64,000 nt of DNA from Abelmoschus esculentus (Eukaryota; Streptophyta; Magnoliopsida; Malvales; Malvaceae), in NCBI GenBank assembly GCA_035048815.1, contig JAUCBN010000006.1, positions 23,141,001 through 23,205,000 of the forward strand. The letters run 5' to 3'. The translations under genes and the position numbers were made by a program. Of the stretch, positions 9,477 to 21,868 are shown one piece after another. Under the pieces are notes generated by a model. It saw nothing but the letters and a program-made list of their open reading frames with translations. It searched no databases and was not told the DNA's origin. Positions within the stretch are counted from its first letter, which is position 1. Each line of letters opens with the position of its first letter.

Positions 9477-11479
9477 ATGGGCAGTGGATCATACGAGGAA
9501 GCCATTGCAGCTTTGTCCAAGCTTCTCAGGTATTTTTATTACAGTGCCGTACTTTTAGCATTTCTCTCTCGGTTTCCGATATTTCAATTTGCCGTCCTTA
9601 TCCGTCGTTTCTGACGGTTTTATCGACCACGGTAAACCGTGTTTGGGGGAAAGTGGGGTCCAGCCTCGGACCATTGCCTATGTTTCTGTTCCAATTTGAA
9701 TTGTTAAAAAAAACTCCGTGACGGTGTTTCTTTTTATCGGCGTTCGTCATCTTCTATTGCAGTGACAAAGCCGATCTCGGGAGCGTCGCCGCCGCAAAGA
9801 TCAAGCAGATAACAGCCGAGCTAGAGGTATCCACCGCCGATCCGACTAAGTTCGACCCGGTCAAGCGGATCGAAACCGGTTTCCTTCGCTTCAAGAAAGA
9901 AAAATACGAGTACGTAACCAATTGCTTTCCGCCGTTTCCTTTCATGTGCCTAACGTGTGTCTTTCCGATTTTACAAAGCGTCATTAATGGCTTTCCTGAA
10001 AAAGATTAAGAGAATTGGTTGATTGATTTGTCACTGCCATTTTTATTTATATTATATAATTAATAAAGAAACTGGATTTTAAAAAGGTGACAGCGCATGA
10101 ACATTATTAGTTGCTCAAAAGGAGAATATATATAAATGGTTGAAATTTTCTTTTCTTTTCTTTTTGTATGCATAATAATTATCTTACCCGGAATCTTTCT
10201 TTTTCTTCAAATTTTCCAGGAAAAATCCTGATCTGTACGGTGCTCTTGCCAAAGGGCAAAGCCCCAAGGTTCGCTCTTATCTTATCATACTTGGTTAACT
10301 TTTTTTATATATATTTACCCATTATTATTAATTTCAGACAAAATTTAGATTTATTTAACATGCTAATATTTGTGTTTTTGTTTATGGAGTTGGTCCATTT
10401 TTACACCCAAAGTACCAAATTTGAATGAAGAATATACTCAACAAATTGAACTCCCCATGACCTTTATAATTGCGTGCTTTAGTTGACTAAATGGGACGTG
10501 TATGGCCACTATTTCCACCACTTTCACTTTTGGAAATGGTGGGGAAACGAAAATGAATGAATGAATAAGCATTAAAAAAGTAAAGGTCTTGGACGGATCG
10601 TTTAGATTCTGCAGCATTTGGTCAATGGTTCGGATATCGACGGATATAACATTTTTATTACTTAACATTGTTCCATTTTATCTTCCTCCTTCAGTAATTA
10701 TGCATTATTTGAAGACTAACAATGTAATGATGTAATCTTCTTTCTTTGAAAAAAAATGTATAGTTCTTGGTGTTTGCATGCTCGGATTCTCGAGTCTGTC
10801 CTTCCCACATCCTGGATTTCGAACCAGGGGAGGCTTTTATGGTCCGAAACATTGCCAACATGGTCCCTCCGTATGATCAGGTTAGCCTCATGGTTACTTC
10901 TATCTCCCCCAGTTGATTATCCATGTCTACAAGTTTAGTAATTTCTTTGTTTCGATGTGTGTTGTTGGCTGCAGACAAAATACTCTGGAGTTGGAGCGGC
11001 CATTGAATACGCAGTCCTGCATCTCAAGGTGGAGAATATCGTTGTTATCGGACACAGTTGCTGCGGAGGAATCAAAGGGCTCATGTCCATCCCAGACGAC
11101 GGGACCACTGCCAGGTAACACAACTACGTTTATTTTACAGACATTACATAACATCCATACATTGATTCCACTTATGTTTATGTCTGAATTACGAAAAAAA
11201 TGCAGTGATTTTATCGAAAATTGGGTAAGCATCTGTTCATCAGCAAAGAGCAAAGTGAAGTCAGAATGTACCGAGCTAAGTTTCTTGGAGCAATGCACCA
11301 ACTGCGAGAAGGAGGCTGTGAATGTATCTCTGGGGAACCTATTGACATATCCATTTGTGAGAGAAGCAGTGGTGAAGAAATCCTTGGCCTTGAAAGGTGC
11401 ACATTACGATTTCGTCAATGGGAAGTTTGATCTATGGAATCTGGATTTCCAGATTACACCAGCTTTAGCAGCAGTATGA
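9477..11479 (+). CDS. Beta-carbonic anhydrase
   Basis: Catalyses CO2 + H2O to bicarbonate and a proton. Six coding exons: 9477-9529, 9763-9909, 10221-10269, 10764-10880, 10975-11114 and 11206-11479, giving 259 residues with matching phases. The zinc-site residues of plant beta enzymes are present: Cys89 in FACSDSR, His149 and Cys152 in GHSCCGG, and the Asp91/Arg93 pair. Conserved landmarks include VRNIANMVPPYDQ, QCTNCEKEAVNVSLGNLLTYP and LKGAHYDFV near the end. The protein begins MGSGSYEEAIAALSKLL with no transit peptide, so this model predicts a cytosolic (short) form; an upstream exon adding a plastid peptide cannot be excluded. The first ATG is in frame with family-like sequence, which fixes the start. 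Confidence 0.95.
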
Positions 11480-12440
11480 ATATCAGCGGTTTCACCATGT
11501 TTTTTTTCAATTTCTGCTACTGCAGCTTGTATAATTTCTTCGTGGCCGTTACCGATCGATATCGGAGAATAATAAATGTTAGAATTTGTGTTGTGTGTAG
11601 ATTCGTTTTTCGAATAATTTTCTGTTTAAAAAAATGTTGTTTGATTTGTACTCCTTGAAAGAAACTCTTGAGCATAATGGAGGAGTGTTTTCTCCTGTTT
11701 TTTATGTCTCGATAAAATTTTAAGTTCATCCTCAAATTATGTTGCTCGTTTCAATTTTATCCTCAAATTATCTTTCTTACCATGTTATGTTATTACATAA
11801 TATACACTAGTGTTTCATGACAATTAACATTTTTTATAATAATTTTATTAGCCTAAGATATTATTTGTATATATGATAATTTGGGGATGAAACTAAAATT
11901 TTCAAAAAGTTTGATGACAAATTTATAATGAGAATCATATTTTATGGATAAAAATAAAAAAATCTATTATTCAAGATTAATTTAAAATAAAAATCATAAT
12001 TTGAGAATAAAATTAAAATATTTCAAAATTTAAAGATCAATATAAAATAAATACAATAATTTGAAGATGTTAGTACAATTAACTCAAACAACAATATCCT
12101 TATTGGTTTAAATACTCTACTTGGATGAGAATTATAAATAAAGAAATAATCATTTGGTGAACTTCCTAATTAGGGTTTTTTATATGGTCAGCGACAGGCG
12201 ACAGCACCTAAAGTCTTGGAGATAGTCCATTTGAGTGCTGAGACAGCTTGTAGTTATTGCCTGAACGTGGAAGGATCACATGCTATTATGCATTTTTGCA
12301 GGGCTCTGAAAAAACAGCAGCAAAAAACACTGCAGGTCTCTTATTTTTAATCTTTTCTTTGCACACATTTGTCGGACCACCGAGCTAATGTCCCTATGCC
12401 ATAAGCAACAATGGACACTCTAATTATGAACCGTGAATGT
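11480..12440. other. 3' region of carbonic anhydrase and dispersed repeat (copy 2)
   Basis: 3' UTR of the carbonic anhydrase gene to about 11700, then a decayed repeat (about 11750-12085) with AAAATTTCAAAATTT-like phrases ending GTACAATTAACTC, related to 6330-6545. The rest (12180-12440) is less AT-rich, but no exon is recognisable. Confidence 0.45.
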
Positions 12441-12772
12441 GACCAAGACATCCCCATGCACCCATTTGCCTCATTCTAGGGTTGTATCCTTGACATTTGG
12501 CAAGTTTGTAGTAACTCCTAGTCATCCATCAGTAAGATACAAGTGATGGGTATATAATATTTCATAAAAAATAAGTGATGGGTGTATAAAATATGGCGAC
12601 CAAGACATAACCATGCACCCATTCGACACATCCTAGGGTTGTATCCTTGCCATTTGGCGAGTTTGTAGTAGCTCCTAATCATCCCTACATTGTCTCCATC
12701 TCCATCAGTAAGATACAAGTGATGGGTATATAATATTTCATAAAAATAAGTGATGGGTGTATAAAATTATGG
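12441..12772. repeat. Head-to-tail tandem duplication of about 160 bp
   Basis: Copy 1 (12441-12597) and copy 2 (12598-12772) both begin GACCAAGACAT and share CATGCACCCATT, CTAGGGTTGTATCCTTG, AGTTTGTAGTA and AAGATACAAGTGATGGGTA. Copy 2 carries an extra block of about 18 bases (near 12685-12703). Each copy ends with a smaller repeat, AAGTGATGGGT. Non-coding. Confidence 0.85.
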
Positions 12773-13021
12773 TAAATACGTACTTTTTTTAATCAGTTAC
12801 GGTGGTTATAATAGTATATGTTCTAGAGTTTACTTTTAACCATTAGATATTGATCGCTCAATCATTGTGCTAGTATTATTGATGTTCATACTCGTACCTC
12901 TAATAAAAGCAACTGTTCCTTTAATTATCTAGGTAAAATCTCATTACAAATTTGTTGTATTCATTGATGTACATTGGCATGTGCTTCTGAACTATGGAGT
13001 GGGATTGCAGCATGCAATAGA

Positions 13022-14204
13022 AAATGGCTGTTTCCCATTCTCCATTTCGTTTATGGAGTGGGGTGTATACTACCTTTCCGACCGCTAAATTTGTTTCGAT
13101 GTACGAGAAAGCCTCGGCGACTTGAGAAAATGGGATGTCCCCTTGGGGTCGACAACCGGCTTCACTTTCCCACTCTCTAAATACGGATTCAGTTTCTTGA
13201 GAACCTCCCCACTAGAAGTAACAACAAATCTAAAACGGCCGGGTGGTGTGAGTTGGGGCAGCTCTGGACCGCCGGTTAGGGCCACGACACTACCACCTTC
13301 TTTGTGTAATCCATAGCCAAGTCGGCACCTAAGCTCTTCAGCCACTCCAGTTTTCCGGTACTCGAAGTAGCTGCAACTTTCGAAGCACCAGATACTTGTT
13401 TTGCTAACAGCACAAATGGGAAGAACGTTGTGGTCAAAATGGTATAAAGCACAGGCATAATGTAAGAAGCTAGTAATGGTGCCTTCTTCCTAATTTTTGA
13501 GGCAAGTAACAAATTTATTGCAGAAGACTCGACTTGTCCATTTTCGAACCTAAAATACCATATTTATGCTATACCGTGGTAAGCACGCTTGGCAGAACAC
13601 AACATATGGTGAATAACGAAATATATTAAGGCATAAAACCATAGTGCTTCTGTAGAAGAGAATATGAATTGGATAAGAAATTGAGCTAGCTTGGTTCATA
13701 TTCAAACAGGAATTTCAAATGCCGATGGGATGCCAATTGACATACCTGAATCACTAAGCTTCCAACACTACCAGCACCATTCAAAACAAGAATCGATCTA
13801 CCAGCAGAAAAGCTGGTCCGCCGCTCCTCTCCAGACCATCGTGGCTCTCTTCAACTGCAGTGTACTCCGCAAGGGAACACTTCATCTCCTTCACTTGACT
13901 CCCAACTTTTACCACCAGGAACAGTTTATAGGAAAACTGAGTTAAAAGGGATTCAGAGACAAAAAAATGCTTTCATTGAGAGTCAAACTCAAGACCTCCC
14001 GCTTACTAAACGAGTGCTCTAACCAACTGAGCTATGAAAGCCATGTGATAGATGATAATCAGTATCCTTAAATTTTCTTTGCCTTCTTTCGGCATCAACC
14101 GGGTTAAGAGCAGCAGCGACCACTTTAATCAAGACCTGATCTTCCTTCACTTCTGGAACGCTCACTTTCTCGTCAAACTCCATATACGCACTGTGATGCT
14201 GCAT
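13022..14204 (-). pseudogene. Alkenal/quinone oxidoreductase relic (zinc-free MDR family)
   Basis: The intact family reduces reactive alkenals or quinones with NADPH and binds the cofactor in a Rossmann fold. On the - strand, pieces appear in order: VPEVKEDQVLIKVVAAALNP (near 14100-14160), VVKVGSQVKE (near 13910), SLAEYTAVEE, ILVLNGAGSVGSLVIQ (near 13750-13800), AKQVSGASKVAATSSTGKLE (near 13340-13410), WLKSLGADLAMDYTK, EGGSVVAL, FRFVVTSSGEVLKKLNPYLE and SGKVKPVVDPKG (near 13140-13220). Frames change between pieces, the segment between DYTK and EGGSVV is missing, a loop before SLAEYT is missing, and a tRNA gene splits the N-terminal part. The relic is clearly dead. Confidence 0.85.
13969..14041 (-). 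tRNA. tRNA-Thr (anticodon AGT)
   Basis: On the - strand a 73-base cloverleaf: acceptor GCTTTCA pairs with TGAAAGC, the D arm is GCTCAGTTGGTTAGAGC, the anticodon arm has loop TTAGTAA, and the T arm is TTGAG/CTCAA. A run of seven Ts follows one base past the 3' end on the transcribed strand, a good Pol III terminator. The T loop reads TTTGACT instead of the usual TTCGACT, which removes the conserved C56. The anticodon stem has T-G pairs (CTCGT/GCGGG). The gene could be weakened or decaying. It lies inside the reductase relic. Confidence 0.85.
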
Positions 14205-15501
14205 ATGAATTGGATTTCATCAGTTGGAAAATTCATACAATGTCCTAACATAAATTGGTATAATTACATAGTTCGCTCTCAAGTTTTATACTTATTTTAA
14301 TTTGACTCTAATTCAAAAAAAAAAACAGCCCTCATTATTTCAAGATTCTATCAATTCAGTTTTTTTTTTCCTATTTTTTCATTAATTCTTCAATTCATTT
14401 TTACTCAAAATTTGAAAGAACGAAAGAAAATCGCGGAAACACAACTAAAAAAAATTGGGAACGTGTTTGAAGATTATTAAGGGGCATTAATAAAATGTTA
14501 AAATAATATAGGTTAATTTTTAGAATTAGGATCAAATTAAAATAAATATCAAACTTAAGAGCTAACTAAATAAATATACTATTTTATATTAACTGCAATG
14601 TTGATGGTAAAATTTTTAATAACATCAGATTAATTTGTTACTTCTTATAAGTTAAGAGATCGGTTTATAACTTCTAATAGTATGAGTCCATACATGTAAT
14701 TTACCCTTAAAATAACTCAAACTTTAGTGACCTTGAGTGTAATTTATACTGGATTATCTGTACGGTTGCGATATTCTATCCAAATTGAGATATAAAGAAC
14801 GGTGGATATGGAAGCAACCCTTTTAGCCGACTTTGACTGTGTTAACTGCTAAGTGCCGTTTCCCAAACAGATCTCTCTCGCTCTTTCTTTCTTATCACTC
14901 TGTAATCCCATTGTCCTTCGATTTCCTAATCGGTAACTTCGAAACCCTAATTCCTTTACTTCGCAATCTATTGTATTAGTTTGTTCTCTTTTTTAGACAA
15001 GATTGCAATCTGTTATTTTCTTGCGTTTGTATTTCATTTGAAACTTTTATCAATTGTTACGATCATGTTAAATTATCATAGACTAGGACCAGAGTACTAT
15101 AATTCGTTAGATTTGATTAATTATATTCGTTGATCTGCATGTTCTCTATCGGAATCTGTAATTTTAGGGAAAAGTTAGGGATTTACTGTTCTATCTATTT
15201 TTGTTAAAATATGATTAAGCTTATATTTTATTATTGTTAGAAGCTTAGTGATTAGATAGAAGTCTTTGGATTATTTTTTTGTACGAACTGCTTGGATCTT
15301 GAATTTTGCTAAAAAAATCAATTGGAGTTTCAAATCATTTCGTTTCACCATTTAAGGGTTTTTTTTTTTTTTTTTGAAAAAATGTTTAATGTATTGAATC
15401 ATTTGCTCTGCTTCTTCACAATTTTTTTTTCCGAAAGCTGGTTTATCTTGTATATTTTCTGATGGTACATATCTCTGTACTTTGTTCTTGAAGGTATTGA
15501 A
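14205..15501 (+). other. Intergenic DNA and leader of the OB-fold gene
   Basis: AT-rich DNA, then a pyrimidine-rich leader from about 14860 (TCTCTCTCGCTCTTTC). The likely 5' UTR contains an intron starting near 14930 (ATCG|GTAACT) and ending just before the ATG at 15502. No other gene was seen. Confidence 0.4.
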
Positions 15502-17482
15502 ATGGCGGAATCAAAGTCATTGAGGAAACCTGTTTTCACCAAGGTGGACCAACTTCGCCCTGGCACTAGTGGTCACACTCTTACTGTCAAGGTTGTCAGT
15601 ACAAAGATGGTATTGCAGAAGGGTCGGGCTGATGGTCCTCAGGTTCGCCAAATGCGAATCGCTGAATGCTTGGTTGGAGATGAGACTGGAATGATTATCT
15701 TTACTGCTAGAAACGAACAAGGTATATTCTTATAATTTGTGTAATAAGTTTACTTTTGTTGTACTTGTTACTACTTACTAGAGGTTTCATTTGTCATGCA
15801 TCTTACAATGTTGAATTTAGATACCTTTATTTTTATTTTTTGCATTTCATTTGGGATTTTGCCGTCACGGGTTATTTTTTGTATTGTATTCACTTTTAGA
15901 CAAGTAATGCAACATTTGTTTCATGGTTAAACTGCTTGTAATGGAAGCAAGCTATATTTTGATGTAAAGATTGAGTGTGGCCAAATACCTTCAACACAGT
16001 TGATTTGAGATTGTGTTTGCTGATAGTTTCTGTGAATGGAATTAATGCTAGTTGTCATAGGATTCTCTGTAGACTCTGGAGTGACCATGCTAAATAGGGT
16101 TCTCATAGCAATCAGTGCTTGGTGGACCTGTTTTCTAATCACCCATTTTTGGCCCCAAGTATCTCCATTCTTCAACGTAATTAAGTTGCACACATCACAT
16201 CCTTACAGATTTGATATATGCTAGTTCTTTTTCAAATCCATTGTTTCATCAGCTTCATCTAATTTGTAGCACATGACAATCAGTAATGCCACTAACATAA
16301 AGGAAGGCTTTGATCTCTTGAGCTAGCCGTTAGTTTGCATTATTAATATAATATGCCATACCCATTATGATTGGCTCTAGGGCCTATTTTCCAACAGTTT
16401 TGATTTTTTCACACTTGGCTAAGGCTTCTACATATAAACCATTCCAAATATTGCATTGCATTTATTATGGTGTCAAACTTTATTATGGTGTATTGTTCAT
16501 CTCAGAGATGATACTTTAGGTGTTCAAGGGCATTCTGCTGCTTATAGTTGGTGATTGAATTCATTCATCTTTTGTTTCTTACCGATGCAAAACCCTTATT
16601 TCTAGATTAATTTGAAGTGGGATGGAAAATCTTTTGATTTTTGAATTTGAATTTTATTTTGATATCCAAAGAAAGCAGATAATCTGCTACGAAGTTATAC
16701 AAGCTGGTCATTCACCCAGCCAGAAACAGCTATGAAAAGTCTTAACTTGACCGAATATATCCTAGTTTTTCTGCATGTGATACGGACATATTAGAGGAGA
16801 ACTGGCAACAGATCGAATAACTACTACAATATGTAGGAATATAGCTCTTGGGCACTTCAATTTCCAGATTGTGTTGTAGAGTTGCCTTGCTTCTAAATAT
16901 GATACATGTATGTCGTTCAAGCTAACTTATAAGTAATACTGGACGATTTCCCTCTGAAAGTATTTATCCTCCAAATAAGCTTCATCTGACCAGCTACCAG
17001 GTGTTGTTGCAATGTTACAGGTCTGTAACATGCTTTGCCTTACTGCCTCTGAAGTTCTTAAACTACAAGGCAAAAAATTGATTTGCGCTCATTTTCATTA
17101 CAAAGAAAATATTCCGTGAGATCGTACTTGATACTGGTTATGAATTGTTTCCTTGATCATTTCCATATTTCCTTGTCTTTTTATGTTATTATTCCAATCA
17201 GATAGGGAAAGTAATGGACATGCTTTCTTTGTTGTAAGGTCACAGATCTAGTTCCAACTTATAGTCTTATTCGTATTCTTTCTTTTGGCAGTTGACTTAA
17301 TGAAGGAGGGGACTACTGTAACATTTCGCAATGCAAAAATTGACATGTTTAAAGGATCAATGAGGCTTGCTGTGGACAAGTGGGGTCGTGTTGAGGTTGC
17401 TGAACCTGCTAATTTCACTGTGAAGGAAGATAACAATCTGTCACTCATCGAGTATGAATTGGTTAATGTTGTTGAAGAGTAA
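15502..17482 (+). CDS. OB-fold single-stranded nucleic-acid-binding protein (At4g28440-like)
   Basis: A small protein of 136 residues, two coding exons: 15502-15721 and 17292-17482, joined inside the Val codon of ARNEQ|VDLMKEG. The intron is about 1.57 kb. The OB-fold landmarks are LTVKVVSTKMVLQKG, the first strands; AECLVGDETGMIIFTARN; and VTFRNAKIDMFKGSMRLAVD with WGRVE. It resembles the plant At4g28440 group and the SOSS-B/hSSB type of single-stranded DNA-binding proteins, which act in DNA repair in animals; the plant role is little known, so function is inferred from the fold. The ATG follows the likely leader intron and starts with the typical MAESKSLRKPVFTKVDQL. No targeting peptide was seen. 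Confidence 0.92.
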
Positions 17483-18555
17483 CTTTTCCGGATGGTGTTT
17501 GTTCGTGACACAAAATAAAGTCAACTTCAGTAAATGTGTTACCCTAATCTACGCAACATCTCATCTTCTAAACGCTTATGGAAGTTCACTTATAGGAAGG
17601 AAAAATCTGGAAGCTAGTGTGTAGTACTCAAAGTTTCCTTTCGCCGTTGCAGCAACAAATCCAGCAAAACCTTTTGGATCCACCCCCAAACAGATGGTTA
17701 TGGCTGTAAACTTTAGTGTTAAAAACAGCTAGCTTTACTTCCATATCTTTACTCATATGTTGTTTCTGGGCTGTGAACTGTTTTCTATTTCGCTATTAGA
17801 TTATGCTTAAGAAGTTTAACATTATAAAATGTATGCCTACGTATGACTCATCTTATCTCTTGCTTGTCTAATCGTTTCTTGTTCTGGTCTAGTGCTTTTT
17901 CTTATTCATCTCTCTTTGATTCGAGAAGGGGATTCAAAACCGAGATGTTCAAGGAGTAGCAGAATCCATGCAGGTATGATTGGCCGATTCTTTTACTTCG
18001 AACTTTGATGTTCTGCTTAGGATTCTGGATAGATGTCGTGTTTGAGTTGGGAATTCCTGGACTTGATTTCTTATTGTACGAAGAGGTTCGGACAATACAG
18101 GTTTCATTTCCACGTCTTTGTAAAACTCTTCAAGTTTTTGTGGCTGAAAAGCCCTGAGCCAAAACTAAATGGTACAAGACTGAAAGCTGTCCCGTTTTAC
18201 CTGTGTCGAAAACTGCTACACTCTTTAATGAATTGGGAATCCCTCAACTAAATATTTAGCTGAAACTAGACAAGGAATCGAAAGAAAATGTTTGTATTCA
18301 GGGAAGGGAAAGTTTTAAATAGGGATCTGTATTGGGTGAATAATATTTATTCTTATTTTTTATATTGTTTATACTTGTACCGTAAATAGATGGGAATTGT
18401 GATTTACACAGCCTGTTATGTCCTTATTAAGTATATTTTGTTCGTATTGATCAAGTTTAGTTCTAATAAATTAGAAAAAACTGATCGATAAAATAGAATA
18501 CAAGAGATGGTTTTATTTGAAACTGTGAGGTATGTTTTTGTTTGGAACTGGATGA
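17483..18555 (+). other. 3' region of the OB-fold gene; possible extra transcribed segment
   Basis: The 3' UTR is followed by a stretch (about 17870-18350) with lower AT content than the neighbouring intergenic DNA and a splice-donor-like ATGCAG|GTATGATT at about 17966-17980. The 72-codon open frame at 18033-18251 resembles no family. This could be a non-coding or alternative 3' transcript; I cannot say. Confidence 0.3.
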
Positions 18556-20066
18556 GAGATACCTAGATCTATGATACAGTGATTTGTATTCGGTATGAAA
18601 AAAATAGATATTCGGATATCGGATAATTAGATATCCGATTATCTAAAAATATAATTTGAATATACTAATTTTTTGAATATGAAGATTGTATTTATAAAAA
18701 AAATAGAATTTCAGATAAATAAACAATAAATACTAAATACAACAAGATTTGCAATTATAAGAGTTTTTATTTTAAATTTTTTAAATATAACAAACACTAA
18801 ATTGTTAGATAAAACAAGATTAATATTAATAAAAAATTTTGATTTTCGGGTTTTCAGATAATCAGAAACTTAAAATATTAAGATTTGTATTTAATCCGAA
18901 AAACTTAAAATTAGATCAAATATCAGACCTAAAAATAAAAAATTAATCAGATATTTAAATTTTCAGACTATATCAATAAATAAGCGAATCTAATCGACAA
19001 TAATATTTTTAAACACCTCTAACGACTATGGCGTTGATTCTCCCGCCCTTTCCCAAGGCCAAGGGTCTCCAGCTGTCCACGCGGGTTTTAGAGTTTCTGA
19101 ATAATGGAACTTCTCACTCTCCTCACTTTCATGCTCTGCAAAACCATTTCGTAGAATCTAATAAATAATAATAATAATAATTTTCATATTTCTAAAACTA
19201 TGGAATATCTTCTCACATGAGACAGATAGATTCACCACTTTCAGGCGTATACAAAATAGGAATGTGCATTCATACACGAATGTGGAACTTTTTTATAACA
19301 ATAGAATTCAGTTTATTTATTAATATCTCATCTTATTAAATCAGTCTATAATTAATATAATTATATTATAATATTTGTTTATACTTTTATATATATGATA
19401 TAACTACGAGCGAATTTAACATAATATCAAGAAACATTACTGTCCCTCTTAAAATTTTTATGTAATTATATTTTAAGTATCTTTTTTTAAATAATAGACA
19501 AATAAAATTTCCCCCCTTTCAATTTTAAAAGACTTAAATAAAATTTTATCACTTTTAATGTTTAATCATTGTTTTGTATTCAGATATAATTTATACCTAA
19601 ATATTTAAAGATTTAAAACTTTACAAACTCATGTCTCACCGATCCTTTTATTTATTTTTAAACATACACAATTAACATATATTTTAATATTTATATTATC
19701 ACGTGTTTATATAAAAATTATATTACATATAAAGTAAGATAAGATAAAGTATATAATGTAAATAAAAAATGTGTCGAGATCGGGTCTTAAATGTATTAGG
19801 ATCTGAACATTGCATGAATGGGCATCTATTCAAACGAGTTAAATTTGTTCGAAAATTATTTTTAAATAAAATTTTTTATAATAAATATCAAATATCATTA
19901 AACATTATTTACGTTAAATATCACTAAATAATATTAAATTGTATATATAAAAGAATTTGGTAGATTATATGCGGTCACTTCACTATATAATGATTTCATT
20001 TATTTATTAAATGATTTCATTTGCTATAAAATTACATGCAAATAAATTGAAAACCGTAAATCAAAC

Positions 20067-20128
<62 letters not shown>

Positions 20129-21868
20129 TCAAAAATTTTTATGAAAAAATGATATATTTGTGTCTATTTAATGATTAAAGCTTATGGTTTATAACTTAAA
20201 ATTTTGTTACATGATATAACATGTTATTTTTATATTTGTTCATTTTAGAGATGTGATTATTAAATATTAATATTATTAATTCGTTTAATTGGATCTATAT
20301 CTCATTTTATTATTGGTTCATAATTAGGGATTTTAATTTCAAAAAAAATGTCAGGCGAGATCGAGCATAAAAGATTTGGTAAGATGGAAGCATTGTTTAT
20401 TTAATGCTTAGTAATTGCTTTATTCTAAAATTTACATTAAAGCATAAATCGGATACATTTATTAATTATGATTATATATATATTATTAATGCATGATCTA
20501 ATGCATTAATTATTTGTGTTCCCTTCTAATTAAGACATGATCCGATTCATTCATTATTTTTATTTATTGGATCTAATTTTTCTGAGTCAAAAAGTTTGAC
20601 TATATATTTCTCCCATGTTTAAGTTATGGAAGTTTGCTTTAATCTAAAATTTATAAAGAGCGGAAGGCATTATTTAAAGTAAATACAAGTATTTAATATT
20701 ATATTTACTTCGTTCATTTTTTAAGAGAACTAGTGGTGAGCAATATTGAGTATTCGGTTAATTTGAATAGAATTAATTTTGGTCTTGGTAATTATCGGTT
20801 TCTGAAAATTAGAATCATTCTCGGTTTCGATCACATCTAGTCTTAAATTTTAAGAATTGGTTTCGTTACTTGTGGAAATCGGTTTCAATACCGGGTACCC
20901 GATCAATTAGTTTATTCTTAAAAAAATGAGTAATTGAAGAAAAAAAAAATCAACCACCAATAATAATATTAAATAATAAAATTAAAACATTGTATGCTTG
21001 AAAATTAAAGTCTTTAACTAGTCATACTCATAATATTTATACATAAAGAGAAAGTTTAGTAAGAAAAATAAACAAAAGAAAGTCAATATCAGATATTTAG
21101 TATTAATCCTGGTCTTATTGGGTACCCTCGAGTATCGAACCAAAATATTAAGGTCCCGTCCCGGTTATGATTGGAACCTAAATTTTAGATCCAATCACGG
21201 ATTTACCGAAACTAATACTATATAAATATCTATCGTATCTTATGAATCTAGAACCAAAATCGGATAATTGAGTTTTTTATCCACCCCTATTATATTGTAG
21301 AAAGAATAAAGATTATATTCATCGCTGCAGTTTCCATTGAAGTCATAAATATAAACATAAATAAAATAATTATTTTAAGAATACTTATTAGAAATAAGAT
21401 TATAAGAACAAAAAATGATAACCCAATTATAAGAATATTAAGTGATAAAGATCTTTATAAAAAATAAAATCCGTTTATTATCAATGTGATATTATAAATC
21501 ACTGTTTTCGTACTTGTTATAAGCTGAAACATCAACGGATCATTGAATTATAAAAAATTATAAAAATGAAGAAAATGATATTAATTTAAGTTATTTGAAT
21601 GTTATTGATTTCTTTATAATTCTCCAAGAAAATAAACTATTTTCTACTTATTCTTGTTACTTTAAAGATGATACGATCTAATTTATTTAAACATTGTTGG
21701 TTTTTTTATAACTTATTTAAACGTGATTGATTTCTTTATAACCCCTAACCCAATAAGCTTTTCCTCGTTCCATTTTCCTTTCCTACAAGTTCTCTTTCTA
21801 CGCAACCAAACAGAACTTACAAATTTTCTCATCTCCCTCTCAAAGACGCTGAAAAGAAAAACACTGAA
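18556..21868. other. AT-rich intergenic DNA with repeat debris
   Basis: Two stretches (about 18590-19025 and 20730-21295) look like decayed non-autonomous repeats: the first repeats GATATTCGGATATCGGATA-like phrases and ends AACACCTCTAACG; the second starts TAGTGGTGAGCAATATTGAG and ends TATCCACCCCTATT. A (TTA)n microsatellite lies at 20068-20128. No genes were seen. The last few hundred bases are presumably the BURP promoter. Confidence 0.4.
20068..20128. repeat. (TTA)n microsatellite
   Basis: About 20 uninterrupted units of TTA/TAT. Confidence 0.95.

Noticed and set aside
10913..11479. A 188-codon single-exon reading of the carbonic anhydrase 3' half
   Set aside because: It reads through introns; the spliced six-exon model restores the family sequence.
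18033..18251. 72-codon open frame
   Set aside because: No family, no start context and no splice partner; kept only as a possible non-coding transcript.
20068..20128. CRISPR-like or regulatory role for the TTA run
   Set aside because: It is a plain microsatellite in gene-free AT-rich DNA; no CRISPR array is expected in, or seen in, this nuclear DNA.
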